Origin: Nodularia sp. NIES-3585
GTDB lineage: Bacteria > Cyanobacteriota > Cyanobacteriia > Cyanobacteriales > Nostocaceae
DNA: 64,000 bases
Assembly: GCF_002218065.1 (NCBI RefSeq)
Contig: NZ_BDUB01000001.1
Span: 2,637,270-2,701,269 of the forward strand
Direction of reading: 5' to 3'
The translations under genes and the position numbers were made by a program. Shown piece by piece: positions 34,086 to 43,680 of this stretch. The stretch's first letter is position 1, and every line of letters begins with the position of its first letter. The notes under the pieces were generated by a model that had not been told where the DNA came from, searched no databases, and saw only the letters and a program-made list of their open reading frames with translations.

Positions 34086-34769
34086 ATGGATAAATTAGAA
34101 TTAGCGACACTAGGGAGAGGATACATTGATCAAACTCCTTATGGCATTTTTGAATTCCGCGGTCATGAAGTAATTGTATTACCTACGGTTTTAATTGAAA
34201 CTAATAATACTGGATTCTTTTCGGAATTAATAGAAGAACTAGCTCACAAGGTTCTGCAAAGCCAAAATCAATGCCGAGTCTTTGAAATGGGTATGGGAAC
34301 TGGTGCTGCTATCTTGACAGTTGCCAAAATCAAGGGAGTAGTAGCCAGTGCTTCAGATATTTCGCCAATGGCTGCTTTGAATGCTAAAGCTAATGCTTTG
34401 TGGTGGGGTGTAGAGTGTGACATTTACCAAGGAAATCTCTTTGAGAATGTTCCAGAAGGAAAATTTGAGATTATTTCTTGGAACATCCCATATTTTAAAG
34501 AGAATCCGGGAGGAATTGAAGATGTCAAATTTCGATCTGGGTTTGATCCAGATTATCAGTATCTCACACAATTTTTAGCTGATTGTCAGAGCCGATTAGC
34601 TGAAAATGGACACCTAATGCTAGGTGTTGACTACCTGATGTGTGATTTAGATACCATTTATCAACTTATAGATCAAGCAGGTTTTAAATCCCAGGTTTGG
34701 CGTGAAATGAACATGACATGGGGAGTGATGGATGTTGTGTGTGCTTTTTTATTGCTTGAACGCAAATAA
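34086..34769 (+). CDS. HemK/PrmC-like SAM-dependent methyltransferase
   Basis: 227 residues from the ATG at 34086 (MDKLELATLGRGYIDQTPYG); an in-frame TTG at 33867 would add 73 poorly conserved-looking residues. The SAM site is VFEMGMGTGAAIL, then ASDISPMAALNAKANA, and the catalytic-loop motif appears as SWNIPYFKENPGG. PrmC enzymes have NPPY there (glutamine N-methylation of release factors); here the second position is I, so the target may be a different protein or a small molecule. The N-terminal GRGYIDQTPYGIFEFRGHEVIVLPTV resembles the PrmC linker. Confidence 0.75.
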   Translation: MDKLELATLGRGYIDQTPYGIFEFRGHEVIVLPTVLIETNNTGFFSELIEELAHKVLQSQNQCRVFEMGMGTGAAILTVAKIKGVVASASDISPMAALNAKANALWWGVECDIYQGNLFENVPEGKFEIISWNIPYFKENPGGIEDVKFRSGFDPDYQYLTQFLADCQSRLAENGHLMLGVDYLMCDLDTIYQLIDQAGFKSQVWREMNMTWGVMDVVCAFLLLERK

Positions 34770-35051
34770 AACTTTGGCGCTTGATCTTTAAATAATACAA
34801 ATAATCGCCTTTTATACAGAGAAAATCGATTTTACTCTAACTTTGGATATAGTGCATTTTTTACTTAAACTTGTCTCTGTAAAATAACTGTTATTCATGT
34901 AATTTCTCAACAAAGTATCGAAAATTGACCCATCTGTTTTATAATATATAGACATCAGCATAATTTTTTTTACTAAATCTGTAGCGGTCAACAGCTATAT
35001 GTATAAAGAGCTGTTCCCGGGCTGTAATACAGTAAAATTGAGGAATGCAAA

Positions 35052-37253
35052 ATGTCAAATAGCCCAGGGTTGTATATTCTACTAGTCAGCGTTCATGGCT
35101 TAATTCGTGGCAAAAATTTAGAATTAGGACGAGATGCTGACACGGGGGGACAAATTAAATATGCTGTAGAACTGGCTCAAGCTTTAGCAGCAAACCCACA
35201 AGTAGAACGCGTAGACCTGGTAACCCGTTTAGTTAATGATCCAAAAGTTAGCTCTGATTATGCTCAACCAATAGAAGTTCTGAGTGACAAAGCCCAAATT
35301 ATCCGTGTTAACTGCGGGCCACGTCGCTATCTCCGCAAAGAAGTTCTCTGGCCGCATTTAGATAATTTTGCAGATGAATTGCTTAAGCACCTGCGCCAAG
35401 TAGGAAAATTACCCCATGTGATTCATAGCCATTACGCCGATGCTGGATATGTAGGTTGTCGGGTGGCTGGTTGGTTAGGTGTCCCACTTGTGCATACTGG
35501 TCATTCCCTCGGACGTGTGAAACAACAAAGACTTTTAGAGCATGGTACTAAAAGGGAAACCATTGAAAGCACTTATCACATTAGTACACGCATTGAAGCA
35601 GAGGAAGCAACTCTGGCCAGTGCAGCATTAGTCATCGCCAGTACCCATCAAGAAGTGACGCAGCAGTACGGTATTTACGACCACTATCAACCAAATAGAA
35701 TGGTTGTCATTCCTCCTGGTGTAGCACTTAAAGAGTTTTACCCTGTGCCAGAAAATTGGCAGGAACCACCAATTTATCAGGATTTAAAAAGATTTCTCAA
35801 TCATCCCGAAAAGCCCATGATCATGGCGCTTTCTCGTCCAGCTGTGCGGAAAAATGTGGCTACTCTGGTCAAAGCCTATGGTGAAGATCCAGAATTGCGT
35901 CATTTAGCGAATTTAGTCCTGATTTTAGGCAATCGGGATGACATCACCACGATGGAATCAGGTCCACGTCAGGTACTTACAGAAATTTTCCAGTTAATCG
36001 ACCGCTACGACCTTTACGGATACGTCGCCTATCCCAAACACCACCGTTCCGATGAGGTGGCTGACCTCTATCGATTGTTAGCGAAAACACGGGGAGTTTT
36101 TATCAATCCGGCCTTAACTGAGCCATTTGGTCTGACCTTAATTGAAGCTACAGCCTGTGGTGTACCAATTATCGCTACATCCGACGGTGGACCGCGAGAT
36201 ATCCTAGAAGCTTGCGAAAATGGGATGTTGATTGACCCTCTAAATATTAAACAGATTCAAGATGGTCTGCGAACAGCACTCACAGATCGGGCGCAATGGG
36301 AAACTTGGTCGAAAAATGGCTTAGATCGAGTTCGAGATAATTTCTCTTGGTCTAGTCACGTAGAGCGTTATCTTGAACAGGTGCAGCAGTTACCACAACG
36401 ACGAGTCCAATCTGTGCTGAGTCCCCTAGTCAAAGCCTTAGCAACTGACCTACCTGATTGGAATATTCCCGACCAAAACCGCTTACCAACCGCAGATCGT
36501 TTTCTAGTGTGCGAAATCGATAACACCTTATTAGGCGACCAGGAAGCCTTACACAAACTCATTGAGCGACTGCGGAACGAAGGTCACTCAACTGGAGTGG
36601 GAATTGCTACCGGGCGCAACTTGGAAAGTTCCTTACAAATGTTAGAAGAATGGCATTTCCCCAGACCAGATTTGCTGATTGTCGCGGCTGGTAGTGAAAT
36701 CTATTATGGGCCGCAGGTAGTGCCGGATAGCAACTGGCAAAGACACATTAGTTACCATTGGAATGCTGACGCTGTTCGTCAAGCAATGGAGGAACTACCC
36801 GGAGTCGGGCTGCAACCCCCGGAAGCTCAAGGTAAGTTTAAACTCAGCTATTTTATTGATGAAGCCAAATCCTTAAGTTTTAAGGAAATTATGCGTCACC
36901 TGAGACGGCGTAGACTCCACGTTAAAGGAATTTACAGCCATAATATGTATCTTGATTTATTACCCATCCGGGCTTCTAAAGGTGATGCTATTCGTTATTG
37001 TGCCTTAAAGTGGGGATTACCCATTAAACGATTCTTAGTAGCAGGTGCATCTGGGAATGATGAATCAATGCTGTCTGGGAATACATTAGGTGTGGTTGTG
37101 GGTAACTACAGCGCCGAGATGGAAAGGTTGCGTGGCTATCCACAAATTTATTTTGCCGAAGGACATTATGCTTGGGGAATTTTAGAAGCCCTAGATCGTT
37201 ATGACTTTTTTGGTACTTTGTCTAAAACAGAACCAGAAATGATCGCAGTTTGA
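35052..37253 (+). CDS. spsA: sucrose-phosphate synthase with HAD-like C-terminal domain
   Basis: 733 residues. The GT-B glycosyltransferase domain (1-about 470) starts LYILLVSVHGLIRGKNLELGRDADTGGQ and contains HSHYADAGYV, GHSLGRVKQQRLL and the acceptor region EPFGLTLIEATACGVPIIAT. The C-terminal 245 residues are sucrose-phosphate phosphatase-like (HAD): motif I is CEIDNTLLGD where SPP has DLDNT, so the nucleophilic Asp is Glu; motif IV GASGNDESML is intact. It makes sucrose 6-phosphate from UDP- or ADP-glucose and fructose 6-phosphate; sucrose is a compatible solute and carbon carrier in filaments. Confidence 0.92.
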   Translation: MSNSPGLYILLVSVHGLIRGKNLELGRDADTGGQIKYAVELAQALAANPQVERVDLVTRLVNDPKVSSDYAQPIEVLSDKAQIIRVNCGPRRYLRKEVLWPHLDNFADELLKHLRQVGKLPHVIHSHYADAGYVGCRVAGWLGVPLVHTGHSLGRVKQQRLLEHGTKRETIESTYHISTRIEAEEATLASAALVIASTHQEVTQQYGIYDHYQPNRMVVIPPGVALKEFYPVPENWQEPPIYQDLKRFLNHPEKPMIMALSRPAVRKNVATLVKAYGEDPELRHLANLVLILGNRDDITTMESGPRQVLTEIFQLIDRYDLYGYVAYPKHHRSDEVADLYRLLAKTRGVFINPALTEPFGLTLIEATACGVPIIATSDGGPRDILEACENGMLIDPLNIKQIQDGLRTALTDRAQWETWSKNGLDRVRDNFSWSSHVERYLEQVQQLPQRRVQSVLSPLVKALATDLPDWNIPDQNRLPTADRFLVCEIDNTLLGDQEALHKLIERLRNEGHSTGVGIATGRNLESSLQMLEEWHFPRPDLLIVAAGSEIYYGPQVVPDSNWQRHISYHWNADAVRQAMEELPGVGLQPPEAQGKFKLSYFIDEAKSLSFKEIMRHLRRRRLHVKGIYSHNMYLDLLPIRASKGDAIRYCALKWGLPIKRFLVAGASGNDESMLSGNTLGVVVGNYSAEMERLRGYPQIYFAEGHYAWGILEALDRYDFFGTLSKTEPEMIAV

Positions 37254-37277
37254 TGGTGAATCGAGAATGTTTGCTCG

Positions 37278-37327
37278 TAGTCAGGACTTTAGTCCTGACT
37301 TGAGGGACTGAAGTCCCCACTACAAAC
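37278..37327. repeat. double-hairpin dispersed repeat (GTAGTCAGGACTTTAGTCC...)
   Basis: TCAGGACT/AGTCCTGA and GGGACT/AGTCCC hairpins flanked by GTAGT and ACTAC. A related copy is at 48992-49041. Located between convergent genes; a likely two-way terminator. Confidence 0.8.
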
Positions 37328-37342
37328 TATTCAAAATCAGGT

Positions 37343-38734
37343 TCATTGAATTTTGAGGACAACTAATGTCATGTCATCAGTGTTTTGCTTTTCAGCACCG
37401 ATAAATTGTAACACTTGGTCAAACAGATAATCCACAATCTCCTGTGGGTTATTGTAATACCTGCAAGCTGCATTAAAAGCAGCAACAAAATTTTCTTCGT
37501 CGAAGCGATCGCCACTAGCCGCCGCCGCATCAGTTAAACCATCTGTATAATAAATTACTGTATCCCCAGTTTCTAACTGTGCTTGGGCATCTTCATATTG
37601 GCTATTGTGATCTAAACCAATCAGCATTCCCAAAGTATCCAAGCGGGTAATAGTTTTCGTGGCTGCGTGCCACCACAAGGGAGGATTGTGTGCCGCATTA
37701 CTATAAGATAAAACTCGATTATAGGGATTATATTCTGAGTAAAATAGCGTCACAAAGCGGTGGGAATTTTCTAAATCCGCATACATAACGCGATTCAAAT
37801 TTTGGAGAATTTTACATGGGGAATTACCATGCAATACCTCTCCACGCAGCATTCCCCGCATCATCGTCATAATTAGTCCGGCTGGGACACCTTTACCCAT
37901 GACATCGCCAATTACCAAACCCCAGCGCCCATTTTCCTGATCAGTTTTGCTATTTAGCTGCACCTGATTGCTATTAGTGGGAATAAAATCATAGTAATCT
38001 CCACCGACACGATTAGCTGGTTTACAGCGTGCAGCTAGAGTTGCACCTGGAATAATTGGGCATTGGCGTGGTAAAAGTCGCCGTTGAATTTCTGCGCCAA
38101 TTTCTAGTTCTTGGTCTAAGCGTTCTTTTTTCCGCAGTTCTACGGCTAATTCGTCGTTTTCAATGGCGACAGCTGTTTGATCTGCTACCAGCCTAACTAA
38201 CTTTTGTCTGGTTTCCGTCCAGCTATATTCCGGGTCACGGCTGAGTACATAAAGCCACCCTCGTTCTGTATGCTTCACCAAAATCGCTGTGCCAAAGATT
38301 TGCACATCTGGCCCTAAGTAGCGATGCATTTGGTCATCCAAAATCCCCGTTGCTGTTGCTAAAGGGGCTGTATTAGACAGCAGTGTGATTTGACTACTAG
38401 CGGTTTCTAGGGCTTTGCGGATGTTCTTACGCTGACGACTATCCTGCCAGTGTAGCTGTTCTAACCTAATTTGACCGTTAGGTTTATGTAGAAACAAAGC
38501 ACTACCATCTGCATCTGTAACCCTGGTTGCCATCAGCGGGATCAGCTCCAAAAATTGGTTTAAATTATTGAAGCTTCTCAGGGCAAATCCTAGAGAACTG
38601 AGTAAATCTTGGATTTTATTCTGTTCTCGGTGCAGCCGGGCCACGAGTTCTTTGAGTGCCACGACTGGGGTGACATCCGTCGCAGCACTACTATTACTAT
38701 CGGTGGGTTGAGAGGGCAGTTGAGACACAGGCAA
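37343..38734 (-). CDS. GAF-SpoIIE (PP2C-type) serine phosphatase
   Basis: 463 residues. After a coiled N-terminal segment, a GAF domain occupies about 55-200 (NLNQFLELIPLMATRVTDADGSALFL). A short coiled coil (ENDELAVELRKKERLDQELEIGAEIQRRL) leads into the SpoIIE/PP2C phosphatase with VGGDYYDF, GDVMGKGVPAGL and YTDGLTDA metal-binding acidic motifs. It is probably an RsbU-like phosphatase acting on an anti-sigma-factor antagonist or response partner. The start is TTG at 38734 or GTG two codons later. Partner genes are not in the window. Confidence 0.9.
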   Translation of the reverse strand: MPVSQLPSQPTDSNSSAATDVTPVVALKELVARLHREQNKIQDLLSSLGFALRSFNNLNQFLELIPLMATRVTDADGSALFLHKPNGQIRLEQLHWQDSRQRKNIRKALETASSQITLLSNTAPLATATGILDDQMHRYLGPDVQIFGTAILVKHTERGWLYVLSRDPEYSWTETRQKLVRLVADQTAVAIENDELAVELRKKERLDQELEIGAEIQRRLLPRQCPIIPGATLAARCKPANRVGGDYYDFIPTNSNQVQLNSKTDQENGRWGLVIGDVMGKGVPAGLIMTMMRGMLRGEVLHGNSPCKILQNLNRVMYADLENSHRFVTLFYSEYNPYNRVLSYSNAAHNPPLWWHAATKTITRLDTLGMLIGLDHNSQYEDAQAQLETGDTVIYYTDGLTDAAAASGDRFDEENFVAAFNAACRYYNNPQEIVDYLFDQVLQFIGAEKQNTDDMTLVVLKIQ

Positions 38735-39388
38735 AGGTATTATTGCACTTGATATAGTTAGAGTTTAGATTACTTATAAATAAAGTAAGTTAGTTGCGAA
38801 TTGCTAAATTATATTGGGGCAATATTTATCGTTTTAGCAAGAGTAAAAAGACGTAAGAGGTAGCTGGAGCTAAGTATTATATTTGCTTATTACATCTATG
38901 GCCAAACATTGATGTATGTTTAGTCAAAAAGCCTTAGGCGAAAATCCGCAAATTCTCTCATAACCTATAAAACCTTAAATTTTTCCAGAACTTAATTAGC
39001 AAATCATACATCTTTAAACCCAAAAAAATCCTTTGTCAACAAAATAATTTTTTGCCCCTTGGGGATTTTCTCCTGGAACTGTGAAGCCTCAAGGATTATA
39101 ACCTTGATTATTGAGTCTTGTTGGTGTCTTTGGGTCTTGGTGGTGAACAAATCAATTATCTTAACCACTAAGGGACTTCCAAATCCTTATTTGTAGGGTG
39201 TGTTGTCGCGTAGCGCAACGCACCATCCTAGATTTCAGGTGCGTTATGATGGCGTTTAGTCCTAACGCACCCTACCAAATGAAAAGTTTTGGAACTTGTG
39301 TGTACACCATAGCTCCTAGCACAGATGCTGCGCGGTAAGCGCAGCAATGCCCGTTAGATGCCGACCGTAGACTCAAAAAAATTCCGAC
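38735..39388. other. intergenic region with one dispersed repeat, no gene seen
   Basis: The only structured item is the repeat at 39193-39275. The rest is AT-rich and no frame is convincing. Confidence 0.5.
39193..39275. repeat. GTAGGGTGTGTT...AACGCACCCTAC repeat, copy 1
   Basis: Terminal inverted repeat GTAGGGTGTGTT / AACGCACCCTAC with internal GCGTAGCGCAACGCACCATCC. A diverged copy is at 59922-60002. Confidence 0.8.
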
Positions 39389-41038
39389 TTAGCCACTCAG
39401 GAGAGCTTCAACAAACTCGTAGCTGGAGAAAGGACGCAAATCTTCGATGCCTTCGCCAGCACCAATAAAGCGAATGGGCAAGCCTAGCTGCTGCACAACG
39501 GCTAGGGCGACTCCTCCCTTGGCTGTACCATCGAGCTTGGTTAATACTACACCACTGAGTTGGGCGGCTTGGGCAAAAACTTCAGCTTGACGCAATCCAT
39601 TTTGACCTAGAGTAGCATCTAAAACCAACAGGGATTCTATTTTGGCATTAGGGGCTTTTTTGTCAATAATCCTGCGGATTTTGGCGAGTTCGTCCATTAA
39701 GTTTTTCTTATTTTGCAGTCGCCCGGCAGTATCTACTAATAGTAATTCAGTTTCTCTGGCTTGGGCGGCAGCGATCGCATCAAATACGACGGCGGCGGGG
39801 TCTGTATTCTTCCCCGGATTGGCAATGACTTCTACACCGCTTCTGCTACCCCAAACCTTCACCTGTTCCACAGCCGCAGCCCGGAAGGTATCTGCTGCCC
39901 CAATTAAGCATTTGTAACCAGATTTTTGGGCGAGGTGGGAGATTTTGCCGATAGTGGTGGTTTTACCCGCGCCATTAACTCCAGTAATTAACCAAATATT
40001 TAAGGTTTCTTTTTCTGGGGTAAAGCTGGAACTGTGGGCTGTTTGCAGCGGTGCATCTAACATATCCCGCAAGATTTGTTTCAGGTAGGCGATCGCCTCC
40101 TCTGGCGGGGTGACTTCTGCTAACAGTTTTTTCTGGAGCGCACTAATGATGTAATCTGTGGCTTCTACACCCACATCAGCTTGCAGCAGAGCGGTTTCTA
40201 TTTCGTCCACAGCCGCTTGGTTGAGTGGACCTTGACCCACAATTGCCTTCAGTTGGTTGAGGATGTTACGACGGGTTTTGCCTAAGCCTTGGCGGAGCTT
40301 TTTCAGCCAAGTAATTTCCTCAATAGAAACGTCTTCTGGTCGTCTACCTTGGGCAGCCAATACTTCTGCTGACCAGACAAAACCTTCATCAAAAGCTAAT
40401 CCGTCAATATCTTCGGCTGTTTCTGTGGTGGTGGCTACCGGTTGTAATACTTCCGGTTCTGGCACTTCCATAGCGCTGGCCATCAGCCGTTCTTGCTTGG
40501 CTTGCCGTTCTGCCGCCGCCCGTTCTAAAAAGGATAAATTAGTCTGTGCTGTTGGCTCTGGTGTAGTTTCATCTGTAGTAGATGACTGCTCAATTGCGGC
40601 TACTACCTCTGGTGGTGCTGTTTCGCTGACTTCACTTACCGTAGGTGGCTCGGTTTCTATTTCCGCAGTTGCAGTTTCTAGCGTTTCCGGTGCTGCTGGT
40701 GCTACCACATCTGCTATATCAGCAGTTTCTAGCGTTTCCGGTGCTGCTGGTGCTGCCACATCTGCTATATCAGCAGTTTCTGGCATTTCCGGCACATCTG
40801 CTGTATCAAGAGCAGTTTCTACGTCTGGAGATTGTTGTTTTTGCTGGATATTCTTATAAGCAGATTTAGCAAAGGCCAATAAATCTGCCGTTGAATCTTG
40901 TGTAGTGTCTGCCGTGGGGGTGGGAGTTACGGCTGGCTCTGGTTGAGGTTCTGGTGCTGGAGGAGTTTCTCCCGGTTTTTGTTCAGATGGGGTATCAGAG
41001 GAATCGTTATATTTACGGCGGAACCAATTAAAAACCAT
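39389..41038 (-). CDS. ftsY: signal recognition particle receptor FtsY
   Basis: 549 residues. The C-terminal NG GTPase domain (about 240-549) has GVNGAGKTTTIGK, DTFRAAAVEQ, LLVDTAGRLQNK, TKLDGTAKGG and the closing GAGEGIEDLRPF. It receives SRP-ribosome complexes at the membrane. The N-terminal 230 residues (A domain) are acidic and low complexity, including two tandem copies of a 17-residue unit (ETADIADVVAPAAPETL, 51 bases). The gene follows nusB on the same strand, 182 bases downstream, a neighbourhood also seen in other cyanobacteria. Confidence 0.95.
   Translation of the reverse strand: MVFNWFRRKYNDSSDTPSEQKPGETPPAPEPQPEPAVTPTPTADTTQDSTADLLAFAKSAYKNIQQKQQSPDVETALDTADVPEMPETADIADVAAPAAPETLETADIADVVAPAAPETLETATAEIETEPPTVSEVSETAPPEVVAAIEQSSTTDETTPEPTAQTNLSFLERAAAERQAKQERLMASAMEVPEPEVLQPVATTTETAEDIDGLAFDEGFVWSAEVLAAQGRRPEDVSIEEITWLKKLRQGLGKTRRNILNQLKAIVGQGPLNQAAVDEIETALLQADVGVEATDYIISALQKKLLAEVTPPEEAIAYLKQILRDMLDAPLQTAHSSSFTPEKETLNIWLITGVNGAGKTTTIGKISHLAQKSGYKCLIGAADTFRAAAVEQVKVWGSRSGVEVIANPGKNTDPAAVVFDAIAAAQARETELLLVDTAGRLQNKKNLMDELAKIRRIIDKKAPNAKIESLLVLDATLGQNGLRQAEVFAQAAQLSGVVLTKLDGTAKGGVALAVVQQLGLPIRFIGAGEGIEDLRPFSSYEFVEALLSG
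40670..40771. repeat. two tandem 51-base repeats inside ftsY
   Basis: The units at 40670-40720 and 40721-40771 differ at about two positions, and a partial third unit follows. They encode the acidic A domain. Confidence 0.85.
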
Positions 41039-41220
41039 TGCAGCTATAGGTATTAGTTGTGAGTTTGAGTTATTAGTTATTAGTTAAAAGTTTAATTGAA
41101 CTAGTAACTATTTCCTGGGGTGATCACCTCCCACCTCTCAAAGCCAGTTTGCCCAATAGGGGAAAAGCACCCGAAACAACTGGCTTCTGCTCACAACGGT
41201 GGTCAACTTAGGATGAAAGA

Positions 41221-41850
41221 CTACACGGCTGCTTTTTGTTCTGTAACTCGGCGCAGAACACCATTAATAAACCGATGTCCTTCATCTCCACTGTAGCGTT
41301 TGGCTAGCTCTACAGCTTCGTTGATAGCTACTCTGTCTGGCAGGTTAAAAAACCTCATTTCTCCCACAGCGATTCGCAAAATATCTCGGTCTATTTGGGC
41401 TAGGCGAGTCACTTGCCAATCTACTAAGGCAGAAGAAATTTCTTGGTCGATAATTACTCGGTGTTCGCTGACTATTTTCACGAGTTCGATAGCATATCTG
41501 CCCACTTCCTTATCTTGATTTGCTAGTTGAATCAATTCTGGGAATTCAACTGCCGCTCCGAGTTGATTGATGGCAGTTTGGGTGTAGTCTATAGCCTCTT
41601 TGAGGAGGTTTCTGGCAGTATTGAGGTCGGAAGCACGAGTTTGACTAGTTAAGAGGCGCTCGTTACTGCGTTGTAGTTCTCCAGTGGCGTTGTCTAGAGT
41701 GTCTTGCACTTCTGATCTCAGAGTGCGGACTGTGGCTAGCACTAATTTAGGCAGATGTTCTTCTGTCAATCTTTTAGGGTTAATTGGCAACTGGCTGAGA
41801 CTTAAAAGTGCCAATTCACGAGCAATTTGCTGGGGTTTTCGTTCTTGCAT
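41221..41850 (-). CDS. nusB: transcription antitermination factor NusB
   Basis: 209 residues. The N-terminus has [17 protein letters not shown] and the C-terminal NusB core [50 protein letters not shown] is complete. It is longer than the E. coli protein because of a middle helical insertion (about 55-130), normal for cyanobacteria. NusB with NusE binds boxA RNA and supports rRNA antitermination. It lies just upstream of ftsY; an IS607 element separates it from a DUF502 gene. Confidence 0.93.
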   Translation of the reverse strand: MQERKPQQIARELALLSLSQLPINPKRLTEEHLPKLVLATVRTLRSEVQDTLDNATGELQRSNERLLTSQTRASDLNTARNLLKEAIDYTQTAINQLGAAVEFPELIQLANQDKEVGRYAIELVKIVSEHRVIIDQEISSALVDWQVTRLAQIDRDILRIAVGEMRFFNLPDRVAINEAVELAKRYSGDEGHRFINGVLRRVTEQKAAV

Positions 41851-42035
41851 GGAAATAAGTGCCTAGGCACTAATGATTAGCGGTTAGTAATGGAGCCTTG
41901 TGGCAAAGTCAGATAATCATACTATCTATTTACTGGTAACTTTGCCGGAATGATTTTAAATTTCGTCATTAGTGACTAATGACTATTTATTAGTTGTTCA
42001 GGGTGCATACTCCGATACTTTTTTGCTAATATTCA

Positions 42036-43094
42036 TTAACAAATACACTCTTTAAGAGAGGGCGTATCAACCAATGCACGAAGGAAAATCCCTCGCGCAC
42101 CATTCATGTCCCGGCTCATCACCTGCCCGTCAGATGGAGACTTAACGAATTTAGCACCACCAAGGTTGGGGATGATTTCACCAGTCCAACTGACTGTTTT
42201 TGATGTGTACGCTTCGTTGACATCCATAACTACTTTATTAGTCTCAAAAGCCTTGTGCTTAAGAAACTGCTTAAATCGGTAGTGTCCGAGTGTTAACATT
42301 TGGCGCACTGACTTTGACCTAATTCGTCGCTTCGCCTTCTTAGACATTTGAGATGTTTCAAAGGTTGGCAGTAAAATAATGTCAAAGTTATCAACCAAAA
42401 ATCGAGCAGTTTTCTTGTGAAATTCGTCTACAAGGTTTTTGATTTTACCTCGCAGTCTACTGGCGGCAAGCTTCATCCTTCTTCTTTGTTTGCACTTGGC
42501 TTTAGTAAATTTAGAAATTAACTTATCCAGACGAAAGCATAGCTTCTGAATTTGCAAATTAGCAGCTGTTCCAATTTCACCAAAACTACATTCAGAAAAG
42601 AAGGTGATAAATGTTCTGATGCCGGGGTCAAGTGCTACAACACGTCCTTGGTTATCAGACTTCTGTTGTGGCACATCCTGTGGAACTGTCAAATAGTAAT
42701 CACGGTATGCAAACACTAAACGACAGTCGCCAAAGCTTTGCGGTAAGGCTTCTTTAAAGGTTGCCTCACCTAATATAGTGTGGTAAATTCCCACATCTTT
42801 TACCGCCGATTTGGGAATGTAGCAAGATTGCACAGTGTCCTTTCTTGATCTAAATCTAATCTTGCTCATACCACCACCGTTTTTCAACTTTTTCTTGGCA
42901 TTGCTCACAGACTTACAAGCATCTTTGATGGCGATTGATTTAATTTGATAAGGGACTGATTTACTCCATTCTGGTAGTCCATTCAATATGTCAGTCTTAA
43001 TCGCTTTCCAGTTAGCCTTAAGGCTAGAGTCTTGCAGCAATTTGACAGTAGTGTTGTAGACAAACCTGGATACACCAAACCACTGTTTAACCAT
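42036..43094 (-). CDS. tnpB: TnpB RNA-guided nuclease-like protein of IS607 (zinc-finger-less)
   Basis: 353 residues from the ATG at 43094 (MVKQWFGVSRFVYN). RuvC motifs: VVALDPGIRTFITFF (D), ILLPTFETSQMSK (E) and SRDMNGARGIFLRALVD (D). The usual TnpB zinc finger is missing: where CSxCG is expected the sequence reads YTSKTVSWTGE, and the second cysteine pair is replaced by VKSPSDG. The conserved N-terminal strand (KKSRKIRIFLTTAQRR) lies upstream of this ATG in the same frame, without a start codon of its own. TnpB proteins cut DNA guided by an RNA made from the element's 3' end. Confidence 0.8.
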   Translation of the reverse strand: MVKQWFGVSRFVYNTTVKLLQDSSLKANWKAIKTDILNGLPEWSKSVPYQIKSIAIKDACKSVSNAKKKLKNGGGMSKIRFRSRKDTVQSCYIPKSAVKDVGIYHTILGEATFKEALPQSFGDCRLVFAYRDYYLTVPQDVPQQKSDNQGRVVALDPGIRTFITFFSECSFGEIGTAANLQIQKLCFRLDKLISKFTKAKCKQRRRMKLAASRLRGKIKNLVDEFHKKTARFLVDNFDIILLPTFETSQMSKKAKRRIRSKSVRQMLTLGHYRFKQFLKHKAFETNKVVMDVNEAYTSKTVSWTGEIIPNLGGAKFVKSPSDGQVMSRDMNGARGIFLRALVDTPSLKECIC

Positions 43095-43680
43095 CCGCCT
43101 CTGCGCCGTTGTGAGGAAGATCCGGATCTTCCTTGATTTTTTTACTGTACTTCCTGAGTCCGTGCATCCGACAAGAGAAGATGTGGAGGATGGAGAGAAG
43201 ATCCGAGGTAAGCTCTGACTCTGGGCAGTGTACAGTGTTGTCGAGGACCACGATTTTTCCACCGTTTTGCTCGACCATGTACTGAATAAGCTCGAATCCA
43301 AACCTTGCGAGTCGGTCACGACAGGCAACAACAAGCGTGAGCTTATCTCCCCGCATAAGTTTGTCCAGTAAGGCTTGCAGTCCTTTCCTTTTAAAGTTGA
43401 TTCCACTGCCGATGTCTTTGATGATTTCGGCATCTGGGTAGAGTGATTGCATATAAGCAATTTGTCTTCCAAGGTCGTCTCGTTGTTTGCTTGAACTAAC
43501 TCGGCAGTAGCACACAAGGGAAGTTCTAGTTGCACCGCAAATGTAGGATTCAACGTTAAAAAGTCTTTGTCCTGCTTCGTTTTTGATGCTTTCAATCTTG
43601 CCATTGTCTGCGTACTTCCTTAAAGTGTTTGGGTGCAGTCCCAGTTTTTTGACTGCTTCTCGTAGTGGTACATAAGCCAT
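43087..43680 (-). CDS. tnpA: IS607-type serine recombinase TnpA
   Basis: 197 residues. The N-terminal MerR-like helix-turn-helix reads VPLREAVKKLGLHPNTLRKYADNGKI. The serine recombinase domain follows: VCYCRVSSSKQRDDLGRQIA (catalytic Ser within RVSS) and VVACRDRLARFGFELIQYM. It catalyses excision and integration. The gene overlaps tnpB by a few bases (its TAA at 43087-43089 follows the tnpB ATG at 43092-43094). An A7 run (43135-43145 region, AGTAAAAAAATC on the minus strand) lies near its end. Confidence 0.9.
   Translation of the reverse strand: MAYVPLREAVKKLGLHPNTLRKYADNGKIESIKNEAGQRLFNVESYICGATRTSLVCYCRVSSSKQRDDLGRQIAYMQSLYPDAEIIKDIGSGINFKRKGLQALLDKLMRGDKLTLVVACRDRLARFGFELIQYMVEQNGGKIVVLDNTVHCPESELTSDLLSILHIFSCRMHGLRKYSKKIKEDPDLPHNGAEADG

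Noticed and set aside
43095-43604. N-terminal 170 codons of the long frame that includes tnpB
   Set aside because: They are the antisense-free alternate frame of tnpA and lack protein-like features except the last 16 residues, discussed as a possible slippage product.
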